Below, piece by piece: positions 54,295-64,000 of a stretch of 64,000 nt of DNA. Origin of the DNA: Tomocerus qinae (taxonomy: Eukaryota > Arthropoda > Collembola > Entomobryomorpha > Tomoceridae); NCBI GenBank assembly GCA_020055645.1, contig CM034550.1, forward strand, positions 7,497,501-7,561,500. The letters run 5' to 3'. Numbering within the stretch: the first letter of the stretch is position 1; each line of letters starts with the position of its first letter. A program made the translations under genes and the position numbers. The notes under the pieces were generated by a model. That model was not told where the DNA came from. It saw nothing but the letters and a program-made list of their open reading frames with translations, and did not search any database.

Positions 54295-55370
54295 CTTCTA
54301 TTATAACCCTTTGTTACCAACGAAGAAAGCATTGTTAATTTTTTTTAGCACACTCTCATCTCAATAGTAAGATCACTGAATTTAATTCCTTCAAAATGAA
54401 GCTTCACCTATGTAATAATTCGGTAAATGCATAAATATTCCAAAATGATGCATAACTAGTTGGCTTTGTAAACCATTAGTCTATTGTCATCAAGCACTAT
54501 TGCTTCACCTCCTACCAAAAGTAGGTAAGTATGTAACTAATGCAATAATGTTTATAAAAAAGAATCTCATGCCGGGGTGAAATGATTGGAACAGCACGTC
54601 GAGGTGTGGCCGCCCTGTGTGTAATCTAAGGTAATGAAATGTATAACATAACCAATGTTTATTCTAAGTAATGTTATTCAAAGTGCGTTTGAAGAGATTC
54701 ACATTCCGTAATGCTATGATATAAGATATGCGTGGTTTACTTGGCCATTAACTCATCAGAAGGCATAACCAATGAAAGGCTGCATCCATAGAATATCGTA
54801 CATACTAGGTGCAATAATAAAATGAGTTTGTTGTTACTTGTAATGTACATAAGTGATGCATTTCATGCATTGTATTGTTCGTAATGCGTTCTCTTTGTGA
54901 CAACCCGAAACATTTTACGGATTTGCCACGGCTGCTCGGTGAAACAAAAGGATTATTTCCACTAGCAATGGATGGACATAAAAAGAATCTTAGATTAGTT
55001 TGGATTATCTTGACGGTAAAGCTATAGCGAACACTAAAGGCAAAGCGACGATGGGACGGTACGGGTGGCAGACGACATGCTAAGTCAACGTATCAAAATT
55101 TTTCTATCAGTCACTTCTTTTCAAGGCAGAAAATTTACCTACATACCTTTTACATCACAATGTAACTTTTTCCAACTATCAATAAAAACGGGGTCAGAGT
55201 TTAAATATATTTAATAGTTTTCTCTTTTTGAAGCCTTCAAGCCCAGTACGTAATGTAGTACAGTACAGTACAACGAATCTATAATAATAATACTAAAATA
55301 TAGAATAGATGTCCGTAGAAATAAAATCGGTGTTTAAATGCATGTTAAATTGTAACACGAAAATAAAAAT

Positions 55371-55440
55371 ACATAATATTATAATATTATAATAATAATA
55401 ATAAATTATAATTATAATAATATTATTGTATAATATTATT
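55371..55440. repeat. AT-rich TAA/TAAT simple repeat
   Basis: A run composed almost only of A and T with AATAATAAT and ATATTAT blocks, capable of folding back on itself. Low-complexity intergenic DNA; no gene. Confidence 0.85.
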
Positions 55441-56318
55441 TTCCACCTTGTCTGATTCGACATTGCTTTTGTGATTGAAGTATAAAAAATTATTGTGGCT
55501 ATGCTGAGGCTGGACACGCAGAGTTTATGAAGTAAAATGCATAAAAGAAAACAAGCTGATTTTCATTGAGTTAGGTGAGTGAGTGACGGAGTGATGATCG
55601 TCTTTTCAACAAGATTTACAGTCGAATAAAGTCTTTACGTAGTGAGTGTGGTGGATTGCTTTGGGTAAGATACTAAAGTCAAGTCACCCTAATGTAAAGT
55701 GATGTTAACCTTCCTTTGTGAAAACAAGATGCGCATTTGGTAGAATTTAACTAGCAAAGCATAAAAGCTCACATTATCTTTACAGATTGTTAATTTACAA
55801 AAAAGTGTGTAGTTTTTGTATGGAACGTCCATAAGAAGAAAATCTGCATGTAGTTTGTGGTATTTCATGTATCTGTGATATAATATTAGTGTTTATGTTT
55901 ACCTTTTCCTAACAGTTAATTACATTTCATATCCACATGGAGGAAATCACACTTGCATAGTGCAACTCACAATTGCAATGACTAAGAGAAAAGCACAAAA
56001 AAATCTGTCATGCAAAGAGACGTTGCACTACATCCTTCCGTTTTTTCTCGGTTTTAGTGCAGTCGTTAGGTTTTGGGTTTGGTTTGAAAGCACTTAAATA
56101 AGTTAAAGCCCATCGCCTGCTTATTAGAATATGCAATAGAATAACATGGCTTGTTGAAATATGTATACCGTAAGTAACAACACTTGCTCGAATTATTTTC
56201 AGGGCGATGAATGAATGACAAACACTGTCATTAAGGTCTGTGAGGCTATCATTACGAGTTAATAGTAAGGTACGCACTTCTTTCGTGCCAACTCTAATAA
56301 AGGCTAGTTAGTTGACTT

Positions 56319-56337
56319 GAGAGAGAGAGAGAGAGAG
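56319..56337. repeat. GA dinucleotide microsatellite
   Basis: Nine to ten tandem GA units in intergenic DNA. In arthropods GA runs can bind GAGA-type factors, but there is no nearby promoter to suggest that here. Confidence 0.85.
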
Positions 56338-59300
56338 TAAAAGCAGACGAATGTAAACTAGTACCTACATCAACTAACACGCTTTAAATAAACGACGTGA
56401 ATAGTATCTCTAGTGCAATCCAAGCCTTTATTTAACGGAACATGAAAAATTGACGAGAGGAATCAAATGGACAGTGTAATTCAGTTCAGAAGACAACCAT
56501 TTCCTTTCTCTATGCACACAATACATAAAAATAGCATCTCTATGTATTTAGTCTGTAGTTTGTAGCATGGAGCCCGTAATGATGATTCATATTATTTTTT
56601 CCGTTTTTTATGGTATTTTACAGGAATGTTTATTTCAGACTAAATACATTTATACATACCCATATGCATTCTCGATCGATAATAAACATGCTACTTCACT
56701 GTGTATGTTTTAAATAGAAAATGTAGACATTTTGTACTCTGCTATGCACCAGGTTGCATGTGTAAAAGGGAAATGTACCTTTGAATGTTTCTTTGCATAA
56801 TAACTTTCAAAAAGTGTATAATGAGTGCATATGTTATAGATTACTTACTTACATAGTAGTAGTACCTACCTGAAAAACTGAGGATACGAGAGAAGGCGCC
56901 AGCCACAACGGAACGAACCAAACCACTGCGGATAATGTGATATCTAACAAGATGATGATGATGAGACTTGATTATATTGGAAATTAAAGAGCGAGATACT
57001 CGTTCTGTAGCCCTATAGACCCAATATTTTGTGTGCTCTGAATTATGATTCAAAGCTTTACACATCATTTCCTTTCTTATGCGATTAACTATCAGCTATA
57101 ATAATCCACAATATCCTTGCCCTTATTGTCTGACGGTTAATCACTCAGCCTCATCTGCCCGACTTGTTAACATTTAAGTAAAGTCATTTTCTCACATCTT
57201 TATGCCCGCATGCCATGCTATCTTATTATTCCCAATTCGATTCACCTCATTTATACATGAAATTTTGTTTGTTTTCGTTATCTACTAAGTAATTCGATCG
57301 TTTTAGGTATTTAATTGTAGAAATTTAAATGCAGATGTCCTTGTGTCTTTTTTCGTTATTATTATTTTCCTATTTTCGTTTTTGATACAATTCATCTGAC
57401 AGTGAAACTACCCGATTCATATCATTTATACACAGAAATTCGTAGTCGACTATATAATACGATGATTTTCGTTATTTTTTAATTTAAAATAGGGTATAGA
57501 TATTTGATTAATTTTTTACTGTCATTTTACGAGTATCATTACTAACACGCTAACACTATCAGTATGGTATTTTCATTATGCAATTGGTACTATCATCAGA
57601 TTTGATAGGAGTATTTCATATTTTTCATGCTGATGTGGTTTGAATCAATTTTTTACATGTATGATTAAATACTTGCTCTATTTTCAATTACCATTGAACA
57701 AGTTTTAGCTTTTCAAATGCAGAAATACACAGTGCACGTCAATTGTTAAAAGTGCGTTCTGCTTTGTTACTAATTAGGTAGCTATAGAATGTAGATTTTG
57801 AGATTGGGACGATATCAAGTGGTAATTAGCGAAAACTGGGATTCTAGAGCATCATTAAATATTTGTCAGCAGTAGAATTTGATAAAGCCTGAATGACAAT
57901 TCTGATGTAGGAATAATTTTGTGTAAAGTCGATATGCATGTATGTTGAGTGTGTATAATAGAAACAGTTTGGATTTTAGTAGATACGGGGAAACTCCCCT
58001 AAAACGGGAAACACTTAGCTCATAGTAGTACTAATCTCATCCGATCAAAAAGAGTAAGTAGATTCGTGTCCACTGTGTGGTAGATGAAAACAAAGGCTGC
58101 AGTAGTGTGGATAGTTAAGTAGGTAAGTAAGTAGCTATTAGATATGCTATGTGGTAGGCTATTGCTAGAAGGGAATTAGAATTACACAAATTACGTGTAT
58201 AGTTAAATATAATCCCCTGCTAATCACATCACATCAGTCAACATGAGAAACGTTGGCTTTCATGGATTTGCATACGCACTGCTGCTTTCTGTCAAATTGA
58301 TTTTATCATTAGTCTGTCAAGCTCTTTACTGCAATATTTATTACCACAATAGGTGAACAAAAGGGAGAATGACATTTATAAGATACTATATAGTAAATAT
58401 TTACATGTATAGTTGAATTGAAAATCAGCTTTTTCCTTTCCATCATTTATACTACATAAACAAATAGGAGGAAGGGAGAGAGAGAGTGTACAAGTATCTA
58501 TACACGAGAAAATACGTCAAATGCATAAACACACTATGCATTACATCACATAGGATCAATACTTATAATACCATGCATAGGAAAAATGCTTATTTGTCTC
58601 TTTCAACTTAAAGGTAGGTCCTTCCTATGGAAGTGAATAAAATTTTGTTTGACTCAAAGGATTGGATATAAAAAGGGCAATACATTCAAATAGGAATGCT
58701 AAATATTGAAATTGAAATGAACCATAACCATGTAGCGTAACATAAAGTCTAAAATATTGGTATAGCATATGGGGCTGGATTCAGTCAAAGGAGATCAGCC
58801 ATGCTGGCAAAAACATGCAATGCAAACTAAAACCGAAATTCTAAATTCCCCTGAGCCTTTTTTATACAAATATTCCAATGGCACTCTTGAGAATCTCATA
58901 CATACTCAACTCCCTGGAATATTAGAAAAGGTCTAACATACATTTACATTACAGAGAGAGAGAAAGAGGGAATGGATGGAAAATGGAAGTCCATTCCACA
59001 CTCCAATTCAATGCACATAACATAACATGATAGCTACATGCAGGTGTGCGTGATCTTGAGTCTATTTCAAATATACCTCGTTATATTATCCTAGAAATTA
59101 AACCCTTTATCTCCTTTCTGTCTAAATGTTTCCTTATTCCGTTTTTTTCTTGTTTTCCCCCGTAAATACATATATATTATATAGAGCATACTTATAGAGT
59201 GTGCAAAAACAAGAGGAAAAACTAGGGTAGCTTCGTAATGTTCACAGTTCTGACGGGTTCCCTTTTATAAAGCCGTAGGTAAGAGTCTCATTTTGGCACT

Positions 59301-62300
59301 GGCATGTAACTAGCTTTCCCTAGTACATTACTGGATCGGATTGCATGGCAAAAAGTCAAGTGAACGTCAAATGTGACGGCTAGCAGCTCTATCTTTCAGC
59401 GCTCTATATTTTATTTTGTTTTATTGGGTGTCGACTCAGGAGTAATGATGTAGTACGGAGCGTGGGTAGTTAATATTACACACAACCAAACTCAACGAAA
59501 GAACGGGCGAAGGAAAGCTTTATTTATGAGCTGCTACACTATATTCCCCTATTAACAAAAAGATATACTCCAATTCAACAAATCATATAGGTCTGAACTA
59601 ACTAATGCCAAGTAAACATTTTCTAATATATGTGTAAACATATATTTCGGACATTTCCTCATAACAAACAAAGAGAAGGGCTTTTTTAGTCCTGACACCT
59701 TCATCATAAGTTTACCCTTTCGTGTTCCTTTGCAAATGTTTTGCACACCAGTCCCACCACTACTAACGACTTAAATACTACATAATAGCTAGTTGTACCT
59801 TTGTTATTTGGTCAGCAAACGAAGGAAACCATTTTCTGCACTCCTTTTTTAGCTAATAACTTGTAATGCAATACATCATATTTCATAGTATAACCAGGGA
59901 GTTGTGGCAGACAGAGGGTTGAATTATATTCTACCTATCTCTACTTACATGTGTACAATTAGGTAACTACGGATGTTCTCCGACTGCCTTAACGGAAATT
60001 AATGGAAAATGAATAAACGGTTAAGGCCACGGGTCTTTGTGGGCGGAGAGTTATTTAGCACCCTATACAATATATCCTTATTGTTTGTTTAGTTTTTGCA
60101 AATTATTTTCTCCCCAATCATGAATCGCACGACACAAACACAAAATGAGATATTTTCTGTCTAATAAACTAACAGTTGTTTTCCTGCCTAGTATAAAAAC
60201 ATATTTCTTTGTGTTTTATAAGGATATACATGTGTTAATTATATGAGAACCTTATTGTGTGGGAACAATTTTAATGTTATGATTTCCCTACAAAAAGCTA
60301 TATGCGGCACTAATAATAACAAAATGTTTAGCCAAAAAAAATTGTATACAGGTTATGCCAAGGGAAATGAATACGAAGGATTAAAAACAAAGCAGGAGTT
60401 TTCTGGCACAAGCCTTTTGTTCCCGGATGAGGGCATTGTTTCTAATAGACACATCATTAATTTTGTGATCATGGATAGGCAGAGTGGCAAGTGGCAGTTC
60501 TGCATTATTGGTACACTATTATCTCTCTTTTGTGATCCTTCAACTCTTCGATCCTCTGTAGACATAAACAATTCTCTCTCGCATGCATCTTATTATTAAA
60601 AGGTATTGTCTCCTAATAAAGTGTATATAGGTAGATCATCATGTCTTCTAGTACCAGTCTACATGTGTATACCATTAAATTTATCTTGTTACACTACCCC
60701 AGCTACCTACGCAAATCGAAAACCAACTCACGGCATTCATTCAGACAGACTCAACAGCGAAAAAACAACCAACTGAAATTGATGTCTTGTCCACTAGTAA
60801 CTAATACTGAATTCAACTCAACAAAACAGATACTTGATAGCTGCAATACAATTCAGTACCTTAATGCACTTCTTTAAATAAAAGCAGTACCTATTACCAA
60901 TTCACTATATAAATTGTACCTCTTTAGTATAGTGGCCAATTTAAACATATGTGGTAGGCTCCGAACCTCCCCGACTACATGCTACTTTAAGTTAAAATCC
61001 AGTTTCATGTCAAATTTAAATGTTTTGGCAAACTGTGTATTTAACAAGCTGTATTTAGTATTCATACTTGGCTATATACGAAATATAAAGATTTTTCCAA
61101 TACAAAAAATCTCATTAACTTCAAAAATTCGTCACAATCAACTTTTTCTGCATAATTTCTTAAAGTAACATCAACTTTGCCAACATTTCTGACAATTTCA
61201 ACTTAAAAACCATTAATGGTAGTATTAATAAGTAATCAATGGACAATGTACTGATTCCATTTTACGTTGATTTTCATCTGGCCAGAGGAAGTAGATAAAG
61301 CAAGGGGCCGGGTGACGCAATAAGCCTACGACATTTATATACTATTAAAGTTGATTGAGTCAGCTAAGTTGAATTTGACTTGAGACAAAATACTTACACA
61401 AAAGTGATACACCTCACCAATATGTTATAAGGATTTCTATGTAGTATAGTTACATTTACATTGTAGTGAGGTAAGAAAAAAAGAAAAATCAGTTTTTATC
61501 GAAGGGAGCTAAATGTATTGTTTTGTTTCGTATTGGACAAGACAAGACAAGTCGATGGGAAGCCGTCGGCATTTATTCCCCAGAAAGATTCCTTGGACAA
61601 CATCAGACGATAATAGAGACAGAGGAGAATGAATCTTTTCGACAAAGAGAAAGAAAAGCAGTCAAGCTAACATCAGTGAGAAAATGTTTCAAAGTGAATC
61701 GAACAGCAAAGAAGCCAAACCCTTTTCCTTAGCTCTACAATATCGATATATAGTCTGGGTGTAATATCTCCAAGTCCCTGGAGTCACTTTCCTACACGCT
61801 CGATTTCCATTCTGTACCCTATAATAAGTACTATATGGTTCTCTCGGTATTATTCTGTTAGGGAAATTTTCTCTTGTGTTCTTCTGTTGTCTTGTCTTGA
61901 ACAACACAATATTTATCAACATTATTGACAGATGACGCGAGACAAAAAGCTCTTTTGACACGCGAGCATATTGGACAGATACTATTCCATTCATGTCTAT
62001 TCTCTATCCCCTGTACTCACATTACTCACCCACATTATGCTAATCAACAATGATAAATGCCTTCTGATTTGATATTAATGTGATAGCTATACTGTCTAAT
62101 GCACTAAATGCTTTGTATCTCACGTTCCATTACCATTTCAACATATAATTCACCAACCAACATGATTTGTCTATCATTGTGTATTTGTAATAAATAATGT
62201 ACCTGAAAAATGTCAGACTGATAATTTCCTGCTATAATCAAATAATCATCAATTTGAAACAAAGGTATAATAATAATTAATGGACAATCGAATAGAGGCC

Positions 62301-62553
62301 AAAAGGTAAAAATGACAATTTTTTTCACGAATTTCTCCTGTTATCTAAGATATGTAATTATAAGTAATATAAAATCAATTACTATATGATTAACTATACA
62401 AAAGGTTATAACTTAGGATAATGACATGTAAATTAAACTAACAGCTGAATAAGATGGTATTCGCCAAACAAAACTTGCAAAAAATACCGTATGAATTTTA
62501 CAATTTGCAATTTAAGCAAAAATCTTGATTTTTGATATCTGTACGAAGTGTAA

Positions 62554-62559
62554 TTTATT
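62554..62559 (-). terminator. Candidate GLTP poly(A) signal
   Basis: TTTATT on the plus strand is AATAAA on the coding strand, about 270 nt beyond the GLTP stop at 62828-62830. Plausible position, common hexamer. Confidence 0.4.
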
Positions 62560-62827
62560 TTAATTAAGTAATATTTGACTTTTATACATCATTTTGATCT
62601 TGCATTTACTACTACTTCATACTTGGAAACTAGTCTAAGTTTAAACTGGTTTTAAAATCTGAATTGCATACAATTTATGGGTAATTCTGTAATTCTGCTA
62701 TCTATCTATTATCATATTATCAATGCATTACCTAATTACTTTTTCCACCATTAGTACATAAAAATATAAAAGTAAATCTTTCAACAAGATTTCCCACTTT
62801 CACACTTTCAAGACAATTTCAGAAGTC

Positions 62828-63471
62828 TTACAATTTCTGGGATGGATCAAGATCTAAAGCTTCGTAAAGGTCAAATATAGCCTGTAGGTTTAATCGCAAT
62901 CCCTCTTCAAACACCTTCAACATCTTCATGAACTCGTCGTCATTGTTCTCAATTCCCATTTTTGTAAAACTTAACATGGTTTGTAGCATGACGGAACGTT
63001 TTGGAAATGCTGGACTCACGATCTTGTACAATGAGCGGAGAAATATATTATGGTACGGCTTGAGGGCGGTTTCATACGCGAAGTGAACATTCTGGACAAG
63101 ACTTTCAGTTGTCACATTATTGTCATAGTCATCAATTAAGCGCTCGAAGAAAAGGTAGATGAAATGTAGTCCTCTTTTTAACCAAAGTAAAGCATCGGTA
63201 GCAAAATCTTCACCGTTTTCCTTTTCTTCCAATACCATATCGTTGATGTACATGTATTTTGTTGGCTTTCCTGCATACTGACCTTTCAGTTTCGCGATAT
63301 TGCCTTCCATATCCCGCTTGAAAGGATTGAACATTATTCCCAGACAGTCTAAAAAACCGACAATTGTATCTCCTGTATCCAAAAATTGTTTCGTCAAAAC
63401 CTTTCCGTCGCCAGATAAGTCGGGCCATTTATTCCAGGACTCTGAAAAATCCATTTTAAGCGCTGCAGCTG
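62828..63471 (-). CDS. GLTP: Glycolipid transfer protein (GLTP fold)
   Basis: Cytosolic 208-residue protein (63454-62828) of the GLTP superfamily, which moves glycosphingolipids between membranes; human GLTP is 209 residues. Headgroup and pocket residues are all present: Asp48, Asn52 and Lys55 in RDMEGNIAKLK (same numbering as human), Trp91 in LLWLKRGLHFI and His135 in LKPYHNIF. The helical C-terminus DLYEALDLDPSQKL fits. The coding exon begins at 63471 after a TTTTACAG acceptor (63473-63472). A strong donor (AAAAG|GTGAGT) at 63823-63822 implies a 352 bp 5' UTR intron. In the spliced mRNA a TGA precedes ATG 63454 in frame, which fixes the start. A lower-confidence alternative is another GLTP-domain subfamily (for example ceramide-1-phosphate transfer protein), but the length and overall similarity favour GLTP proper. 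Confidence 0.92.
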
Positions 63472-63823
63472 CTGTAAAATTGTAAGAAGAGTTAATAATT
63501 AATTTTCAGTATATCACACACCATGTAATAAATATTGAAGAGTTTTTTAACTAAATTATATGGCAAACTAAAGTTTTGGTTTACCACAATCGCTTTCTCC
63601 GAAAAAAATCCAAGCCACGGCCAAAATCGAGTCCGAATTTTTTTATCAGCTAATCAGTGCCAGCTAGAATTTGAATTTGATTGACGCTTGACTGCGCTAG
63701 ATTGACCAGTTTCTACTGACGACGTGACCACAAAGACTGAAATCAAACTGAAATGGTGACGAATGAAGATTACCGGACAGTTCACCGTACACTTCAACTT
63801 CAACTTTCAACGTTTCAACTCAC
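63472..63823 (-). other. Inferred 5' UTR intron of GLTP
   Basis: Bounded by GTGAGT (donor, 63823-63818) and TTTTACAG (acceptor, ending 63472) on the coding strand. The donor side contains several tandem TTCAAC-like hexamers (plus strand, 63793-63830). No coding potential is seen. It is supported by splice motifs only. Confidence 0.55.
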
Positions 63824-63900
63824 CTTTTCAACCAAAAAATCCAATAAATACAGCAACAAACGAATAGCATTATTCCATGATCCCGCGCCATCCCGCGTGC
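63824..63900 (-). promoter_or_regulatory. Inferred GLTP 5' UTR exon / promoter-proximal GC-rich patch
   Basis: Upstream of the donor is a short exon-like segment, then two CCCGCG-containing blocks (63881-63898) in otherwise AT-rich DNA, a likely promoter-proximal element. An ATG at 63891 opens a small upstream frame that crosses the splice junction (see findings). The transcription start is not visible, so whether that ATG is transcribed is unknown. Beyond 63900 to the window end I see nothing definite. Confidence 0.35.
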
Positions 63901-64000
63901 CGTGCAACTCTTGTTATAGCATCATAATCGCCATAATTGTACGTAATGAAATTAACGAAGGTAAAAATGTCATTTACCCCTGCTGTCATGCAGATAATTA

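Larger units (their letters stand above)
53928..62553. other. Intergenic, KDM1A 3' flank to GLTP 3' flank
   Basis: About 8.6 kb. A first segment to about 54300 is probably KDM1A 3' UTR. I found no exon with a recognisable domain on either strand; the longest open frame (60243-60599, 118 codons, plus) looks random. Repeats are AT-rich simple sequence (55371-55440), GA runs (56319-56337, 58470-58486, about 58953-58969) and a GTACA run near 55257. Unlike the KDM1A intron, the plus strand is C-rich over much of 57-62 kb. Confidence 0.6.

Noticed and set aside
60243-60599. 118-codon plus-strand open frame between KDM1A and GLTP
   Set aside because: No recognisable domain, isolated, and weakly composed; not called without transcript evidence.

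Overview
This is an AT-rich (roughly one third G+C by eye) piece of a metazoan nuclear genome. Genes are split by GT-AG introns, intergenic DNA is extensive, and there are no operons, tRNAs, rRNAs or CRISPR arrays. The gene set (SLC5 transporter, USF3-like bHLH factor, LSD1/KDM1A, glycolipid transfer protein) and the mixture of 66-100 bp introns with one 35 kb intron suggest an arthropod. A springtail or other non-drosophilid pancrustacean is my guess, held weakly; nothing here fixes the species.

Layout, left to right. (1) 1-741, minus: 5' part of an SLC5-family sodium-coupled transporter, whose second to fourth coding exons are only 23, 26 and 27 nt. (2) 2350-7770, minus: a three-exon, 1716-residue USF3-like bHLH protein, very rich in Ser/Asn/Gln/Pro/His. 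(3) 8261-9140, plus: a four-exon, 122-residue protein I do not recognise, diverging from USF3 across a 490 bp shared promoter region. (4) 11221-53927, plus: a complete 15-coding-exon KDM1A/LSD1 gene (893 residues), with a likely non-coding first exon ending at 10790 beside a CRE palindrome and a palindromic CCAAT box. Coding exons 1-9 lie within 3.1 kb. A 35,105 bp intron (14338-49442) then interrupts the amine-oxidase domain, and exons 10-15 follow. (5) 53928-62827: about 9 kb with no convincing gene. (6) 62828-63471, minus: the coding exon of a glycolipid transfer protein, with an inferred 5' UTR exon upstream.

The splice joins given for SLC5, USF3, the unknown gene and KDM1A were read by hand. 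Each keeps frame, and the three complete spliced CDS lengths are divisible by three. Features not explained by genes are concentrated in KDM1A introns. Intron 13 holds a 16-17 bp-monomer satellite with 68 and 145 bp higher-order periods, a 36 bp minisatellite open on both strands, a short pre-miRNA-like hairpin and a 151 nt long hairpin. The giant intron is strongly G-rich over C on the sense strand, contains several AG|GTA candidate ratchet sites, a CTCF-core-like site inside an inverted repeat, a diverged 233 bp tandem duplication, and scattered CTTGN-periodic tracts. No large, clearly new multi-gene system is visible. The best leads are the micro-exon cluster, the USF3/unknown-gene divergent pair, and the regulatory architecture of KDM1A.
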